DNA of 64,000 nt from NCBI GenBank assembly GCA_026874595.1, contig CM049306.1, forward strand, positions 102,065,142 to 102,129,141. Reading direction: 5' to 3'. This DNA comes from Sipunculus nudus (Eukaryota; Annelida; Sipuncula; Golfingiida; Sipunculidae). The notes beneath the pieces were generated by a model. That model saw only the letters and a program-made list of their open reading frames with translations. It was not told the origin of the DNA and did not search any database. The translations under genes were made by a program, and so were the position numbers. This document shows positions 42,501 through 49,629 of the stretch, piece after piece. Each line of letters starts with the position of its first letter. Positions within the stretch are counted from its first letter, which is position 1.

Positions 42501-43596
42501 GCCACCTGTCATAAAATCAAGAAAGCTGTCCAGGATGTATACACATGCAAAATTTCAGGTGGATAAGTCAAACCAATGCAGAGATGTGAGTGATTTTATC
42601 CCAAGGCAGATGAACAGATGGACACCATGCAAAAATGGTTGCAGGTGGCGCCACCATTTCTTATGTATGTTATAAAGCTATCCAAGGGCTACATTTGTGC
42701 AAAATTTTTTTCCGGATCGGTCAAACGGTTCCTGAGATATATGGGTTAATGTGTTAAAACAGACACACAGACGGAAGCAGAGCACAGAGGAAAGGTCAGA
42801 GGTCAAAACAAAATCTGGGCACAGCAGTTCACATGTGACCCGAACATAATCCCGGGTTCTTAAAATTCCTCCAAGCGGTAACGGAGGAGTTCTCTGGACA
42901 CCTACGCAGGGGCGGCGGCGGCGTCCGGCTGAAAACAGTGTATCCGCAAAACTCTGTTTTGGCGGATACAATTATATATTACACCAGTAAAATACATTTA
43001 TGAAAAACACATCCCTTTTAATATTACCATACACTTCAAGTCTGTAGGGTATGTTACTGCCCACTGAGGCTACAAATTTTGATTTGAATCGAACATGAGG
43101 TAAAAGATTTAATGAAACTTAACACATGGTTATAAAACATGCCACTCTGTGTTATCACAATGCCAAAATCAAAACTACCGCCACTTTTAAGGAACTACAA
43201 AATGATGACAAGTGTATGAAAGCTGCATCACTGCACAGCTCACTGGCCAGTTAAAAATTGGGTCACAGTGACACAATTTTTTATTTGGTATGAAAATCTG
43301 TCTGAAGACACCTATATGGTGAACAAAGTCCATAATCACAGTGTTTAAAATACATTTACGGATGTTGAGTGAGATGGCATCAAAACAACATGGTTAATTT
43401 TAAAATTATCAGGTTTAGCTGATCATGATTGACATGGATTAGAAAAAGATTGGAACACATTCCATGAATAATTGTATAAATCTCATTAAGGTCAACCCTA
43501 GAAAGTAACTCACCAGAATAAGCCCCGATATGAGAGAGGATGTCCCCGTCAAGGCCACGTAAAATTTTGGCGTCAGAGTATTCAGAAACATGGTTG
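8189..43596 (-). CDS. ST7: ST7 homolog (suppressor of tumorigenicity 7), 14 coding exons, 5' partial
   Basis: Fourteen minus-strand exons joined by GT-AG introns give an open frame of 502 residues plus stop; the first two bases belong to a codon split with a missing upstream exon. The translation follows vertebrate ST7 along its length: [17 protein letters not shown] near the start, [13 protein letters not shown], the [11 protein letters not shown] helix region, [40 protein letters not shown], and [15 protein letters not shown] near the C-terminus. Hydrophobic stretches at residues 11-33 and 436-458 are probable membrane spans; the middle is a helical, TPR-like cytoplasmic region. A further N-terminal span present in vertebrate ST7 is expected in the missing exon. 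ST7 is a conserved membrane protein named as a candidate tumour suppressor in human; its biochemical activity is not established. It is unrelated to LRP12, which has also been called ST7. No frameshift or internal stop was seen. Intron sizes run from 0.4 to 16 kb. Confidence 0.95.
8340..8722. repeat. Minisatellite, about 10 units of 37-46 bp, in last ST7 intron
   Basis: Units built on gacaacactacaatggcact and ctgagcctgtttata, with length variation from insertions such as cataga and aattaaaacaga. The array ends about 55 bases from the terminal ST7 exon, close to where its branch point and pyrimidine tract should be. Confidence 0.9.
8723..9056. other. ST7 intron, unassigned
   Basis: No feature recognised between the minisatellite and the TA microsatellite. 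Confidence 0.5.
9057..9120. repeat. (TA)n microsatellite
   Basis: About 32 uninterrupted AT dinucleotides. Confidence 0.98.
9264..9334. other. Cluster of small hairpins
   Basis: Three inverted repeats in 70 bases: cacgcag-atcac-ctgcgtg (9264-9282), gtcgg-tcag-ccgac (9285-9298), and ggcc-ttcgtaagag-ggcc (about 9310-9327). GC-rich compared with its surroundings. Could be the end of a SINE or other mobile element; no tRNA-type promoter boxes were seen. Confidence 0.4.
9448..9531. repeat. (TA)n(GA)n compound microsatellite
   Basis: About 27 TA units followed directly by about 15 GA units. Confidence 0.98.
9532..12994. other. Rest of last ST7 intron, mostly unassigned
   Basis: No exon was recognised in this 3.4 kb. 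Bases 11590-11805 look like part of a dispersed repeat: gtgacctctgacctcatta, an evaluation-free imperfect hairpin cccatctaagacgggc at 11782-11797, and an A-rich end. No second copy in the window confirms this. Confidence 0.45.
12995..13134 (-). CDS. ST7: ST7 coding exon 13 in window (C-terminal membrane span)
   Basis: Encodes residues 425 (split) to 471: [20 protein letters not shown] then [20 protein letters not shown]. The hydrophobic run [15 protein letters not shown] is the predicted C-terminal membrane span. Acceptor gtttcag before CTTTCCATGAG; donor AAAACA|GTAGGT in phase 0. Confidence 0.96.
13990..14560. repeat. Three degenerate tandem units of about 200 bp with YY1-like cores
   Basis: Units share gcagatct/gctgatct-type starts and a core ttttggcc(n)tgtaggccgcc followed by attttgaatatataat, at 14055-14092, 14267-14302 and 14450-14490 (the third is more diverged, lacking the GCCGCC). 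A flanking block with gcataacttcag / gcgtaacatcat and aattatcatg also recurs. Lies in the ST7 intron between exons 12 and 13. Confidence 0.7.
14802..14894 (-). CDS. ST7: ST7 coding exon 12 in window
   Basis: Encodes residues 394 (split) to 425 (split): [20 protein letters not shown] then [10 protein letters not shown]. Acceptor tttcag before CATTCCGT; donor CCAT|GTAAGT. A family-B mobile element ends only 49 bases upstream of the exon's 5' edge. Confidence 0.96.
14943..15842 (-). mobile_element. Family-B element, copy 1 (Helentron-like, non-autonomous)
   Basis: Left end ctagtatacggg, then the imperfect hairpin gtagtcaacaagcgaccac, then gtatctgccaaaatcag; right end tttgggcggataca. On the minus strand this reads inverted repeat tgtatccgcc ... 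hairpin ... CTAG with a following T, the end architecture of Helentron/HINE-type Helitrons. Interior carries GGTGGNGCCACC palindromes at 15091, 15239, 15368 and 15515 and gcagacaaacagat-type blocks. No Rep/helicase coding. Confidence 0.7.
16439..16607 (-). repeat. Partial duplications of the ST7 exon 11 3' end and donor
   Basis: Three consecutive ~85-bp segments on the plus strand carry tgtgt(g)tactcacttccctc-type sequence (16421-16445, 16508-16532, 16592-16616). The last is the real exon 11 end and donor; the other two lie in the intron and repeat the CDS end with differences (ctcccttgtatagtgtaaca, ctcccaagtacagtgtaaca), followed by gcaccc(a)ctctac. They offer spare 5' splice sites, but reading through would add extra residues. 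Confidence 0.75.
16608..16758 (-). CDS. ST7: ST7 coding exon 11 in window
   Basis: Encodes residues 344-393 plus one base: [20 protein letters not shown], then [20 protein letters not shown] and [10 protein letters not shown]. This is the best conserved block of the gene. Acceptor tttcag before TACTTG; donor GGAA|GTGAGT. Sequence resembling the end of this exon recurs in the intron at about 16440-16560 (ctcccttgtatagtgtaac and ctcccaagtacagtgtaac), suggesting local tandem duplication of the exon end and donor. Confidence 0.96.
16889..17447. repeat. Minisatellite, 19 units: 16 of 31 bp and 3 of 21 bp
   Basis: Unit gggctagagcctactcaaaa then cacaacagatt. The short units lack the same ten bases (tactcaaaac). 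Lies in the ST7 intron between exons 10 and 11. Not coding. Confidence 0.97.
17883..18026. repeat. Minisatellite, 4 units of 36 bp, abutting ST7 exon 10 donor
   Basis: Unit cattatgactgtcacttcac then aatgactactcacaag. The array ends at 18026, three bases from the exon border. On the sense (minus) strand the units place GTGAGT at 18018-18023 and 17946-17951 and GTGAGG at 17982-17987, all good 5' splice site cores. Confidence 0.95.
18030..18132 (-). CDS. ST7: ST7 coding exon 10 in window
   Basis: Encodes residues 309 (split) to 343: [20 protein letters not shown] and [14 protein letters not shown]. Acceptor ttgtag before ATTTTCACC. The conserved family junction PHVPK-YLLEMK requires the donor AAG|GTTGGT, which is weak. 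A much better donor, GTGAGT, lies six bases downstream and would insert Val-Gly in frame. That better donor belongs to a 36-bp minisatellite abutting the exon (17883-18026). Confidence 0.94.
18591..18663 (-). CDS. ST7: ST7 coding exon 9 in window
   Basis: Encodes residues 286-308 with split codons at both ends: [20 protein letters not shown]. Acceptor attgcag before ATATCAGC; donor GACAA|GTAAGT. Confidence 0.95.
19177..19291 (-). CDS. ST7: ST7 coding exon 8 in window
   Basis: Encodes residues 247-284 plus one base: [20 protein letters not shown] and [17 protein letters not shown]. Acceptor tttgaag before CTCATGAAA; donor GACG|GTAAGA. Confidence 0.95.
20245..20342 (-). CDS. ST7: ST7 coding exon 7 in window
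   Basis: Encodes residues 214-246: [20 protein letters not shown] then [12 protein letters not shown]. Helix-turn-helix, TPR-like. Acceptor aacag before GGAGGGAC; donor GAT|GTGAGT in phase 0. Confidence 0.95.
20928..21027 (-). CDS. ST7: ST7 coding exon 6 in window
   Basis: Encodes residues 181-213 plus one base. Reads [20 protein letters not shown] followed by a Gln/His-rich stretch, matching the vertebrate EKLFKQALKAGDGCYRRSQQ region. Acceptor cttcag before GTAGAAAAA; donor CACA|GTAAGT. Confidence 0.94.
21100..21452 (-). mobile_element. tRNA-derived SINE-like element
   Basis: On the minus strand the head reads TGGCTCAGCGG (A-box consensus; plus 21424-21434) followed by AGTTCAAATCT (B-box-like; plus 21404-21414), then a 290-bp body with cggtcggcccgcacccaggg, a ggagg-taaccg-cctcc hairpin and an A-rich tail at about 21100-21115. 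The nine-base gap between the boxes is much shorter than in a tRNA, so the head is deleted or the A-box is fortuitous. It lies in the ST7 intron in sense orientation. Confidence 0.65.
22061..22115 (-). CDS. ST7: ST7 coding exon 5 in window (55 bp)
   Basis: A short exon encoding residues 163-180, [18 protein letters not shown], matching the vertebrate ILLAEEEATTI block. Acceptor cacag before GTGCGCACC; donor GAG|GTAAGT in phase 0. It is too short for most single-frame gene finders but the phase fit on both sides supports it. Confidence 0.94.
22116..23639. other. ST7 intron, unassigned
   Basis: No repeat or exon recognised in 1.5 kb. An equivalent of the vertebrate optional exon between these two exons was looked for and not found. 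Confidence 0.45.
23640..23718 (-). CDS. ST7: ST7 coding exon 4 in window
   Basis: Encodes residues 137-161 with split codons at both ends; the core is [20 protein letters not shown]. Acceptor tttcag before TAATGCAG; donor CCAGA|GTAAGT. The join to the next exon reads NPE-CAP, which corresponds to the vertebrate isoform lacking the optional insert between these two exons. No equivalent of that insert was recognised in the 1.5 kb intron. Confidence 0.95.
24134..24304 (-). CDS. ST7: ST7 coding exon 3 in window
   Basis: Encodes codon 79 (split) to 136 (split). Contains [16 protein letters not shown] and [17 protein letters not shown], the most recognisable block of the family. Acceptor ttcag before AGTGTAAAG; donor GAAA|GTAAGA. 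The upstream intron is almost filled by a family-A repeat. Confidence 0.96.
24702..27026 (+). repeat. Family-A dispersed repeat, copy 4 (two modules)
   Basis: Starts aacaagggacctatgggtca and ends gatgacttatagtcagctga then gctaaa. Interior matches copy 5 (for example the block around tgatccctaatgattagtaa) and holds two modules, at about 25770-26280 and 26430-27026. It fills most of the ST7 intron between exons 2 and 3, antisense to the gene. Confidence 0.85.
27136..27289 (-). CDS. ST7: ST7 coding exon 2 in window
   Basis: Encodes residues 28-78 plus one base of codon 79. It completes the membrane span and carries the strongly conserved [20 protein letters not shown], then a Ser/Asn/Gln-rich linker (about residues 58-77) where vertebrate ST7 also has an Asn/Ser-rich stretch. 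Acceptor ttgcag before ATCTTTGAG; donor TCAG|GTTAGT, a slightly weak 5' splice site. The 16.2 kb intron upstream separates it from the previous exon. Confidence 0.95.
27372..28816 (-). mobile_element. Family-C element, long copy (Helentron-like)
   Basis: Left end ctagacatttctt, hairpin ggcacc-gca-ggtgcc, then gtatccccagaca; right end tgtctggggataca. On the minus strand: inverted repeat, body, hairpin, CTAG followed by T, as in Helentron-type elements. Body has about five units of 145 bp each with ctgtgaccttgacctttgac (27571, 27716, 27859, 28005, 28149). Ends with gcggcggcagg near 28760 as in copy 1. No transposase or Rep/helicase frame. Confidence 0.7.
28817..31150. other. ST7 long intron, unassigned
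   Basis: No exon or repeat recognised in 2.3 kb. Two overlapping minus frames at 29069-29334 are mutually exclusive and unsupported. Confidence 0.45.
31151..31553. mobile_element. MITE with TAGTCAGGWGGCAG inverted repeats
   Basis: Left end tagtcaggaggcag (31151-31164), right end ctgccacctgacta (31540-31553): 14-bp inverted repeats with one mismatch, flanked on both sides by cta, a possible 3-bp target duplication as in PIF/Harbinger elements. Interior repeats atggcggccattttgaaa followed by ccaagatggc twice (31256-31300 and 31378-31412). Confidence 0.75.
31600..32013 (+). repeat. Family-D dispersed repeat, copy 1
   Basis: Begins cctcttgttattttag, includes tccacatgtcatagtgcctg, a gacagacaaac-rich stretch, and ends tgtcccccc-cttccgcggaag-ttgggaca, a hairpin. 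A second copy lies at 62040-62463. The 189-codon minus frame crossing this copy is not a gene. Confidence 0.8.
32014..36940. other. ST7 long intron, unassigned
   Basis: Almost 5 kb without a recognisable exon or transposon. Contains a T12G9-type run at about 33015-33041, a 25-bp direct duplication of aggtccctgacttgtccctt at 33191-33239, and a 14-G run at 36712-36725. A plus frame beginning ATGGCC at 33935 (78 codons) has no recognisable domain. Confidence 0.45.
36941..40296 (+). repeat. Family-A composite repeat, copy 5 (three modules)
   Basis: Starts aacaagggacccatgggtca. Interior matches copy 4. Three successive modules: about 38275-38830, 38930-39550 (ending at a full 3' terminus, cagctgagcta) and 39551-40296 (a further module with its own complete 3' terminus). 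The last starts at aaaatctacagtttttgatc, which matches an internal position (38837), so the third module is a tandem extension, not a separate full insertion. Confidence 0.85.
40297..41802. other. ST7 long intron, unassigned
   Basis: No exon or repeat recognised apart from a G run at 40938-40950 and A runs near 41690-41770. Confidence 0.45.
41803..42971 (-). mobile_element. Family-B element, copy 2 (best preserved)
   Basis: Left end ctagaatacgg, perfect 7-bp hairpin gtagtcg-acaag-cgactac, then gtgtatccgccgaaatcag; right end ctgttttggcggataca, the inverted repeat of the left tgtatccgcc. GGTGGCGCCACC palindromes (one with A for G) at 42088, 42217, 42366, 42495 and 42644 mark 278-bp tandem units. 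A gcggcggcggcg run precedes the right end. Non-coding; the frames it contains follow the tandem units. Confidence 0.75.
43514..43596 (-). CDS. ST7: ST7 coding exon 1 in window (second in gene, probably)
   Basis: This 83-base exon encodes residues 1-27, [20 protein letters not shown] and the start of the first membrane span. The acceptor is a cag before CAACCATG; the donor is CTG|GTGAGT in phase 0. The exon begins with the last two bases of a split codon, so an upstream coding exon must exist in the full-length form. The ATG in it has an acceptable context and could start a shorter isoform, as described for vertebrate ST7 forms that begin close to this point. Confidence 0.93.
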
Positions 43597-45040
43597 CTGC
43601 AATGACAAAAAAAATATGAAATCCAATTATTACAAGTTCATTATAAGATCTGATATATAACAGAAAGTTCATTATGATCAGGCAAAGAGAAGCCAGCTAG
43701 TGTTGCTTCATTATCTGCAATTTACGACAGACTTTTTTAGATCTGTATTTTGTATTTTATCAGTGAAGTCCCTGGATGAAAATGTTCAATTGTATGATTA
43801 GTGCCAAAATACTTGGCAACGAATGTCCTTTAATTTGCTGAGTAATTTCAATGAATTCCCTCAATTAGTTGAGTGGAAAACAACTTTAGTCATCTAATCC
43901 TTCAGCTCTCAGGGAATTAAGTTAAATATGACATTTAAATGACTGACAGAAAAATGAAACTGCTGGTTACCATAGAAACCTTCCAGTGATAAAGGTCTCT
44001 GTGCAGACTGAAATAGCCACTAAATTCAAGAGAATTCATCTTAAATGGTTTTGTGCACCCCCAAGCAACACAAACCTTCCATGATTTTCAATTGCCTGCT
44101 TGCAGCAATTTTTCAACAAATCTAATGAAGCTGTGACTGACTGTTTTTTTTATATCTTGTGGCCTCAGGGCCAAGCTTCCTCAGAAAGAAGCTCAGTCCA
44201 GCCTTCCCACAAATGTCATCAGCCTAGCTCTGCTTTTCCATTTACATTTACCCTTTTTCTTGTATTCAATATCTAGACTTAATTAACAAAAAGAAAGACT
44301 GGCTTTCTTTCACTTCCAGAAGCACATGTGATGAAGAAGAAAAGAATAATATTTGCTGAAAGAAAAGAATAACATTTGAACAAAATCTTAGTTTTAAAAT
44401 TACATTTGAAGATACATGCTGAACTGCTACAAAAGAGTTTTTACAAACTCGTATCAAGTTGAGTGCTGATGATTTTTGGTTTGACAATTTATCTGTAAAC
44501 AGGCTTACTCAAGTTACATACTAAATTTTGAAGAATTTAGTGTAATTTTGCTGTTATCAGGTAGATATTTTTTAATGCTGAATCAGATACAATTTCCAAT
44601 ATTTGCTTCCCTGCAGATCCAGTCTCAACTCCCCTAATTTTGACTTCAGACACATGCAGGATGAATGTTTCCAAAGTTCATACATTTTTTATAAGCTGGT
44701 TTGCTTTATTGGAAGTATAGGGTGTCCACTGGGACCAAGGTTTGAATTCCATTACATGTGGCCTCTCTATAACAATGATTAGACCTGTTGGAGGTGTATT
44801 GTGCTCTCACTTTATTCCGGCCATTTATTCATTTTATTAATTTATAGCTTTATTTATTCCTTAATTAAACAGGGTAACCTTCAAATTTCAGAAACTGAGG
44901 AGATTACATTAAACCTAGGTGCCTGTATTCATTACAGATTACAGACGCAAGTTCTTTTCCTTCCAAGAACTACCTCAAGTGTCCTGTTAGACTAATATAT
45001 AGGTGCCCATAAGGAGAGTTTTTCTCAGTATATACCCAAT
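43597..45040. other. Upstream of most 5' ST7 exon found, unassigned
   Basis: Probably intron. No exon encoding the expected Trp-rich N-terminal membrane segment of ST7 was recognised here or further right. Confidence 0.45.
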
Positions 45041-45056
45041 ATACATACATACATAC

Positions 45057-45087
<31 letters not shown>

Positions 45088-45088
45088 A

Positions 45089-45133
<45 letters not shown>
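45041..45133. repeat. (ACAT)n(AT)n microsatellite
   Basis: Short ACAT run leading into interrupted AT dinucleotides. Confidence 0.97.
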
Positions 45134-45136
<3 letters not shown>

Positions 45137-45332
45137 TGTGAAGTGTGTATGCCTATCATTTTTGAAACACCATCTTTGCTTTAATCTTCCTTCCTAGAGA
45201 GAAGCTGTCTATGTAATCAGACAATACATTTTGTCACTATGAGGAAGCCTCTTAAAAGTCTATACAAAACACCTTGTCATTTGAAACTCCTTAGAAGTGA
45301 TCATTTTTAATCAACGGCAGTCAGATACTCAC

Positions 45333-45429
45333 AACAAAAGGAGCTGGTACAAGAAATGTGAAACCTACGAATAAAATCCTGTGCCTTTTTGTGGCACGGT
45401 GGCTCACTTCATCAAATTTAACACATTTC
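45333..45429 (-). other. Possible alternative 5' non-coding exon of ST7
   Basis: A 97-base minus-strand segment with a good acceptor (ttttatttcag before GAAATGTG) and a good donor (TTGTT|GTGAGT), 1.7 kb upstream of the most 5' ST7 exon found. In the phase needed to join that exon it contains early stop codons, so it cannot be the N-terminal coding exon. It could be an untranslated or alternative first-intron exon with translation starting at the ATG of the next exon, or a chance pair of splice sites. Confidence 0.22.
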
Positions 45430-46510
45430 CTGAAATAAAAAATGAAACGAGACTAATGTAACTCGTCATTCCTGTGCAGCTTATACCCTGCCATTTTCAT
45501 TAAGGCCCCGACAACATGAAAGCCTACATTAAAAGAGTTCCCAACGATCCAAACGGTATGAAGAAAAATGCCAGGCCCCAAATGGAAAACTCAAAGAGCT
45601 ACGGAGCCGGGAAACATCAATAACATCGAAGTTTTCCTTTCTTTACCAGACCCGAGTGCTTGGCGAGGGCTTCTGCAGGCTTTGTCTCTGGGAAGTGGAT
45701 AGATGACATCATCCCATTGACGTTCTCATTTCAAATGAGTTATGGTAGCCCCAGTACGCAGTGAAGCAATTCATTGTCAAGTAAAAGAATGTGAGACAGC
45801 TATATTGCTTTCCCTAATGGCTACAAAACTACAGTATATACATGGATTCAGACTGTCATCAAATGGGTAAACACACAAAACTTTGATCTTGAGTGAACTC
45901 ACAATATATAAAATTGTCTTTTTACCTAAGTCTTTTTACCTAATTAACCATTACTGATGACCACTATCACTAAATAATCTCTCTAAATGCCAAATAAGAA
46001 ATAAACTGTTGAACGTGAGTGGTATGCTTTAGTAAGATAAATTAAAGGCTACAGTGCACTAAGAACTGAGAATGATAGATTGGGTTTAGGTGTAATAAAT
46101 CCTGATGAAGCAATAATGGCTGTTAGATCTACTCCAGCCTGGAGGTCTTAAATGTAACCAAAACAGGTCCTGGCTCTGTTATCTTGTTTCTTCACTTGAT
46201 AATACTCCATCAATTCTTTTATGGGTGAAAAAGTGATTTTAAGTGACTACTGTATATTTGTCTAGTAAACATATTATTACAATGCCTGGTTGAGTAAACC
46301 AGAGGTTTGGAGTTTTGTTTTTCTGCCTTGATGACTGCAGAGTGTACCAAAAGCGTAAGAGTGGCACAACATGTAATTACAGAAAATGCAGTGAAAAGCT
46401 CAATGAGGAAATAAATTTAATCTTCATGTCGACTGCTTAGAGTTATATTATCACTTCCAAGGGACTGGATCAGGTGCTTAATGTCTGTCACTCTTTAACA
46501 ACACCTACCA
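45430..46510. other. Unassigned sequence
   Basis: No gene or repeat recognised. Around 45480-45720 the sequence is less AT-rich than its surroundings. Confidence 0.4.
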
Positions 46511-47720
46511 AGAGTGAAGCATATAATCATTACACCAGTAATGCAGCACAGTGGATTTCTGTCTGCCATCAAGCATGTCTTTCAATTCTGTGACAGACAG
46601 TTTTGTCATGCATGCTGCAGGAAAAACATTGATGGTAACTACAGAGAGGGGAATTGTACACTGGTTTGTTCAATCACTTGTTTACTTTGTGCTATTTTTT
46701 CACTCAGAATAAAATTACAAGCTGACCCTGCAATATCATTTGTTATAGTATGGATGGCCATGGCACTGCTTTATTACGATTGGCTGCTGTCACTACTCAC
46801 AGAAGGACCTATAAGTAGTTGTGGGCCGATCATCGAGTTTTATCGAAAGTCAGTCGGTTTGCTGCCACTTTTAAGCGCTTGATTACCAAAGGCAACTATC
46901 GATAACATCATAATAATGATTGTTTTCTTTCCAGAATGCCTTTATGTTATAAGCAAAAATGATTCTTCCATTTTTTTACCACATTCCGCGCTTCATATAA
47001 TGAGTCTGTCTTCCCAGATAACTTCTGTATGTAACTGAGTATGACACAGTAGATGCGAGAACGGAGGACTTATTAAACTTATTATCTATGAACTCGATGG
47101 GGGCAGCAGAATTAGTGGAGGATTTTCTAACGAAATGTACATTGCAAAATATGGGTGGGAAGGTGTTAAAATACTCCATAAATTCTCCAGGTCTATGCCA
47201 ATTATGCTAGATTCTCTTAGAAATAATCTATTCAACCGAGCCCAGGTGCCGCTGTTTAGGCCGTCCTTTAAATTTCTTTGTTCGGGCTAACCCAGCCGGT
47301 CCAGAATTTGGATTTCAGCTGGAATATTTTTGGACTAGTCTGCAATTTTTTTCTTTTTTGGAATGATCTGCCCCAAGTGCACCTGGGCCCGTAAAATCTG
47401 CCTTCATGTGCTAGAAAAACAGCCCCTTTATGGGCCTAACATTCTTAGATGCTCTTAAATTCCATTATGAAAGATATTACCCGACGTTTCCGATCGTTAA
47501 ATTTGATCCTTAGTCTTTCTACGTGGAAGGATCGTTACACTCGTGCGTTAGAGGAGAATACCTGCCGGGGAAACTTAGATACAGTTTCACAGATAACAGC
47601 ATATATCTTTGATAATTGCATATATTTGTCTGAACCGATTAATAATCGATCATCAGTCCGTTTGCTCAAACCGATGATCCATTATGAAAAAGGAACCGAC
47701 TCCCACCACCACCTATAAGT
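46511..47720 (+). other. Region of several unidentified open frames
   Basis: Plus-strand frames at 46514-46882 (122 codons, with a hydrophobic run VIVWMAMALLYYDWLLSLL), about 47026-47212 (ending SINSPGLCQLC, rich in acidic and Leu residues) and 47449-47718 (RRFRSLNLILSLSTWKDRYT) follow one another, separated by stops. The minus strand is also open at 46976-47179. A TATA-like ctataagtag lies at about 46811 and CpG is more frequent than nearby. Could be a decayed mobile element or exons of an unknown gene; no family recognised. Confidence 0.25.
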
Positions 47721-49620
47721 CCAGTTGAATGTCCACTGAGTTACATATTCATAGCTAGGCTCAAGAGGTAAATATGATATAGTGATGCATCATCTTTACA
47801 CAATGTCTTTGGCAAATACTAGTAGCTGCCTGGAGGCTGAGAAAGCAAGGACTGAAGTGAACAAATAAAATACTGAAATACATGAACCTGTTTTACTTTC
47901 CAGAAGTGGATTATCAACCTGTACTTCATCCAAACCATTAGTAATAGTTCTACAAGAAGCAAACGTTTTATTTTCACCTGTGCTGTTAATTTGCTTTTCA
48001 CAGATAAAGTTAATCTATATTATATGCTTAATTAAGTTACAAAATGTTTCCCTTCTCAAGTTTCTTTTTAACATGTTATAATTTTATGCATTAATAATTA
48101 GCCACAGATGGTATGCGAATGAGACCTGAATAAAATACAAAATTCGATGCAATGGAAAATGCAAAACTTAAAAATCATTCAAAAACTGGACCTACATAAG
48201 AGGTAAAAAATAATATTCAAGCCAAGATATTTAACAAATGCTTCTGTGACTATGATATAATCACTATAAATCAAATAATAAATATATCTAACATACCTTA
48301 AACAATCTACTGCTAAAGAACAGTTTGTTAACAATTTAAATTATCCTGCACCTGCACAAATAAATCTGTAGAATATCTTGGCACCTTTAACTTCTTCTGA
48401 CGGAAGTGATATCTGTTCTGGAACCACTAAATTCACTTCCTCAAGTCTAATCCAGGGTCTCACTGGGCCTTAACCTCTGGAGCAATATTTATCAAAGTGT
48501 CCAGGTTAGCCAGTGTGTGCAAGGAACAGCCATACAAGGAATTCTGTAAACAATATGTCCACTGTCAGCTTATCTGTATCATGTCAAAGTTTTCTCTATG
48601 GATTTTTGGGCTTCATCTTCTGTGCTGACCCTGCAAGGCTTTCTAGCCCTTATACAATAAATTTTCATCAAGTAAATAGGTTTGAGACTATCTGTAAAAG
48701 TGCCATATATCTCAAGTCCTGTTAGCAACATAAAGAAAAGCCACATGAGATATTGCTGGAATACATCACAGACACTGGTTTAGTGGTCTGAGCCCCATTC
48801 ACTTTAATAACCCTTAAACCACACCCACCTGTTTTGAGCTTCATACAATGCTGACTAAATCTAATTCACAAGAGAACCATGTCTTCTGATAATGATATGT
48901 ATGCCAAAGCATATAAAAGTGATTTTAATGTGACTTCCAATTTGAAAAAAAGAAGATTAAATGTTTTGGTCAATCCATGCATACATAACAGATCTAGAAA
49001 TGTTTCAAGAGATGATTTAATATATGGCAACCGATTCAGTACAATATGTATATCAACAGTGCAGGAACAACTTGGTGCAATGCAGTATATCCTGATGTGG
49101 CAAAGGTGACAGAGATACTGTGTGTACACATATGATTAAACCTGCACATTTGACATTTACCTCAAGAAGTCACATTTGAGAGAAAAGGCATGAATTTTAA
49201 CCTTGGTTACAATTGTATCAACTGTATTAATTTCAAGAAAAATGGGTTAGTATAGGAGCACTGGTACTGTTAATTCCTTGATTTCTTTTTTTTTATCTGC
49301 ATGTGAATCAAGTTAATACATATGAGTATACTATCATCACTATAACATTCCTTAAACTTTCTCAGGAAAAAATAATCCTTTAAGATATTTGCTGATTACT
49401 TTCACACACTCATAATGGACTTTCAAAGTACGTAGTAGTGTTGTTTTTCCAGTTTTCAGTGCTGATCTTTCCTAAAAAAGTGCTCATCTTCAATATTATT
49501 TTCTGTAATCCCTGTTGATCTCTCTACCATATTTCCTATGATCAAAATTTAAGTTTCCAAAATAATATGCTTAAAAGCCTCTTATCTATGATCATGATAT
49601 GCCACTCCATGATAAGAATT
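47721..49620. other. Unassigned sequence
   Basis: AT-rich, no convincing exon. Two opposite frames overlap at 48866-49129; neither is supported. Confidence 0.45.
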
Positions 49621-49629
49621 TTACCAATG

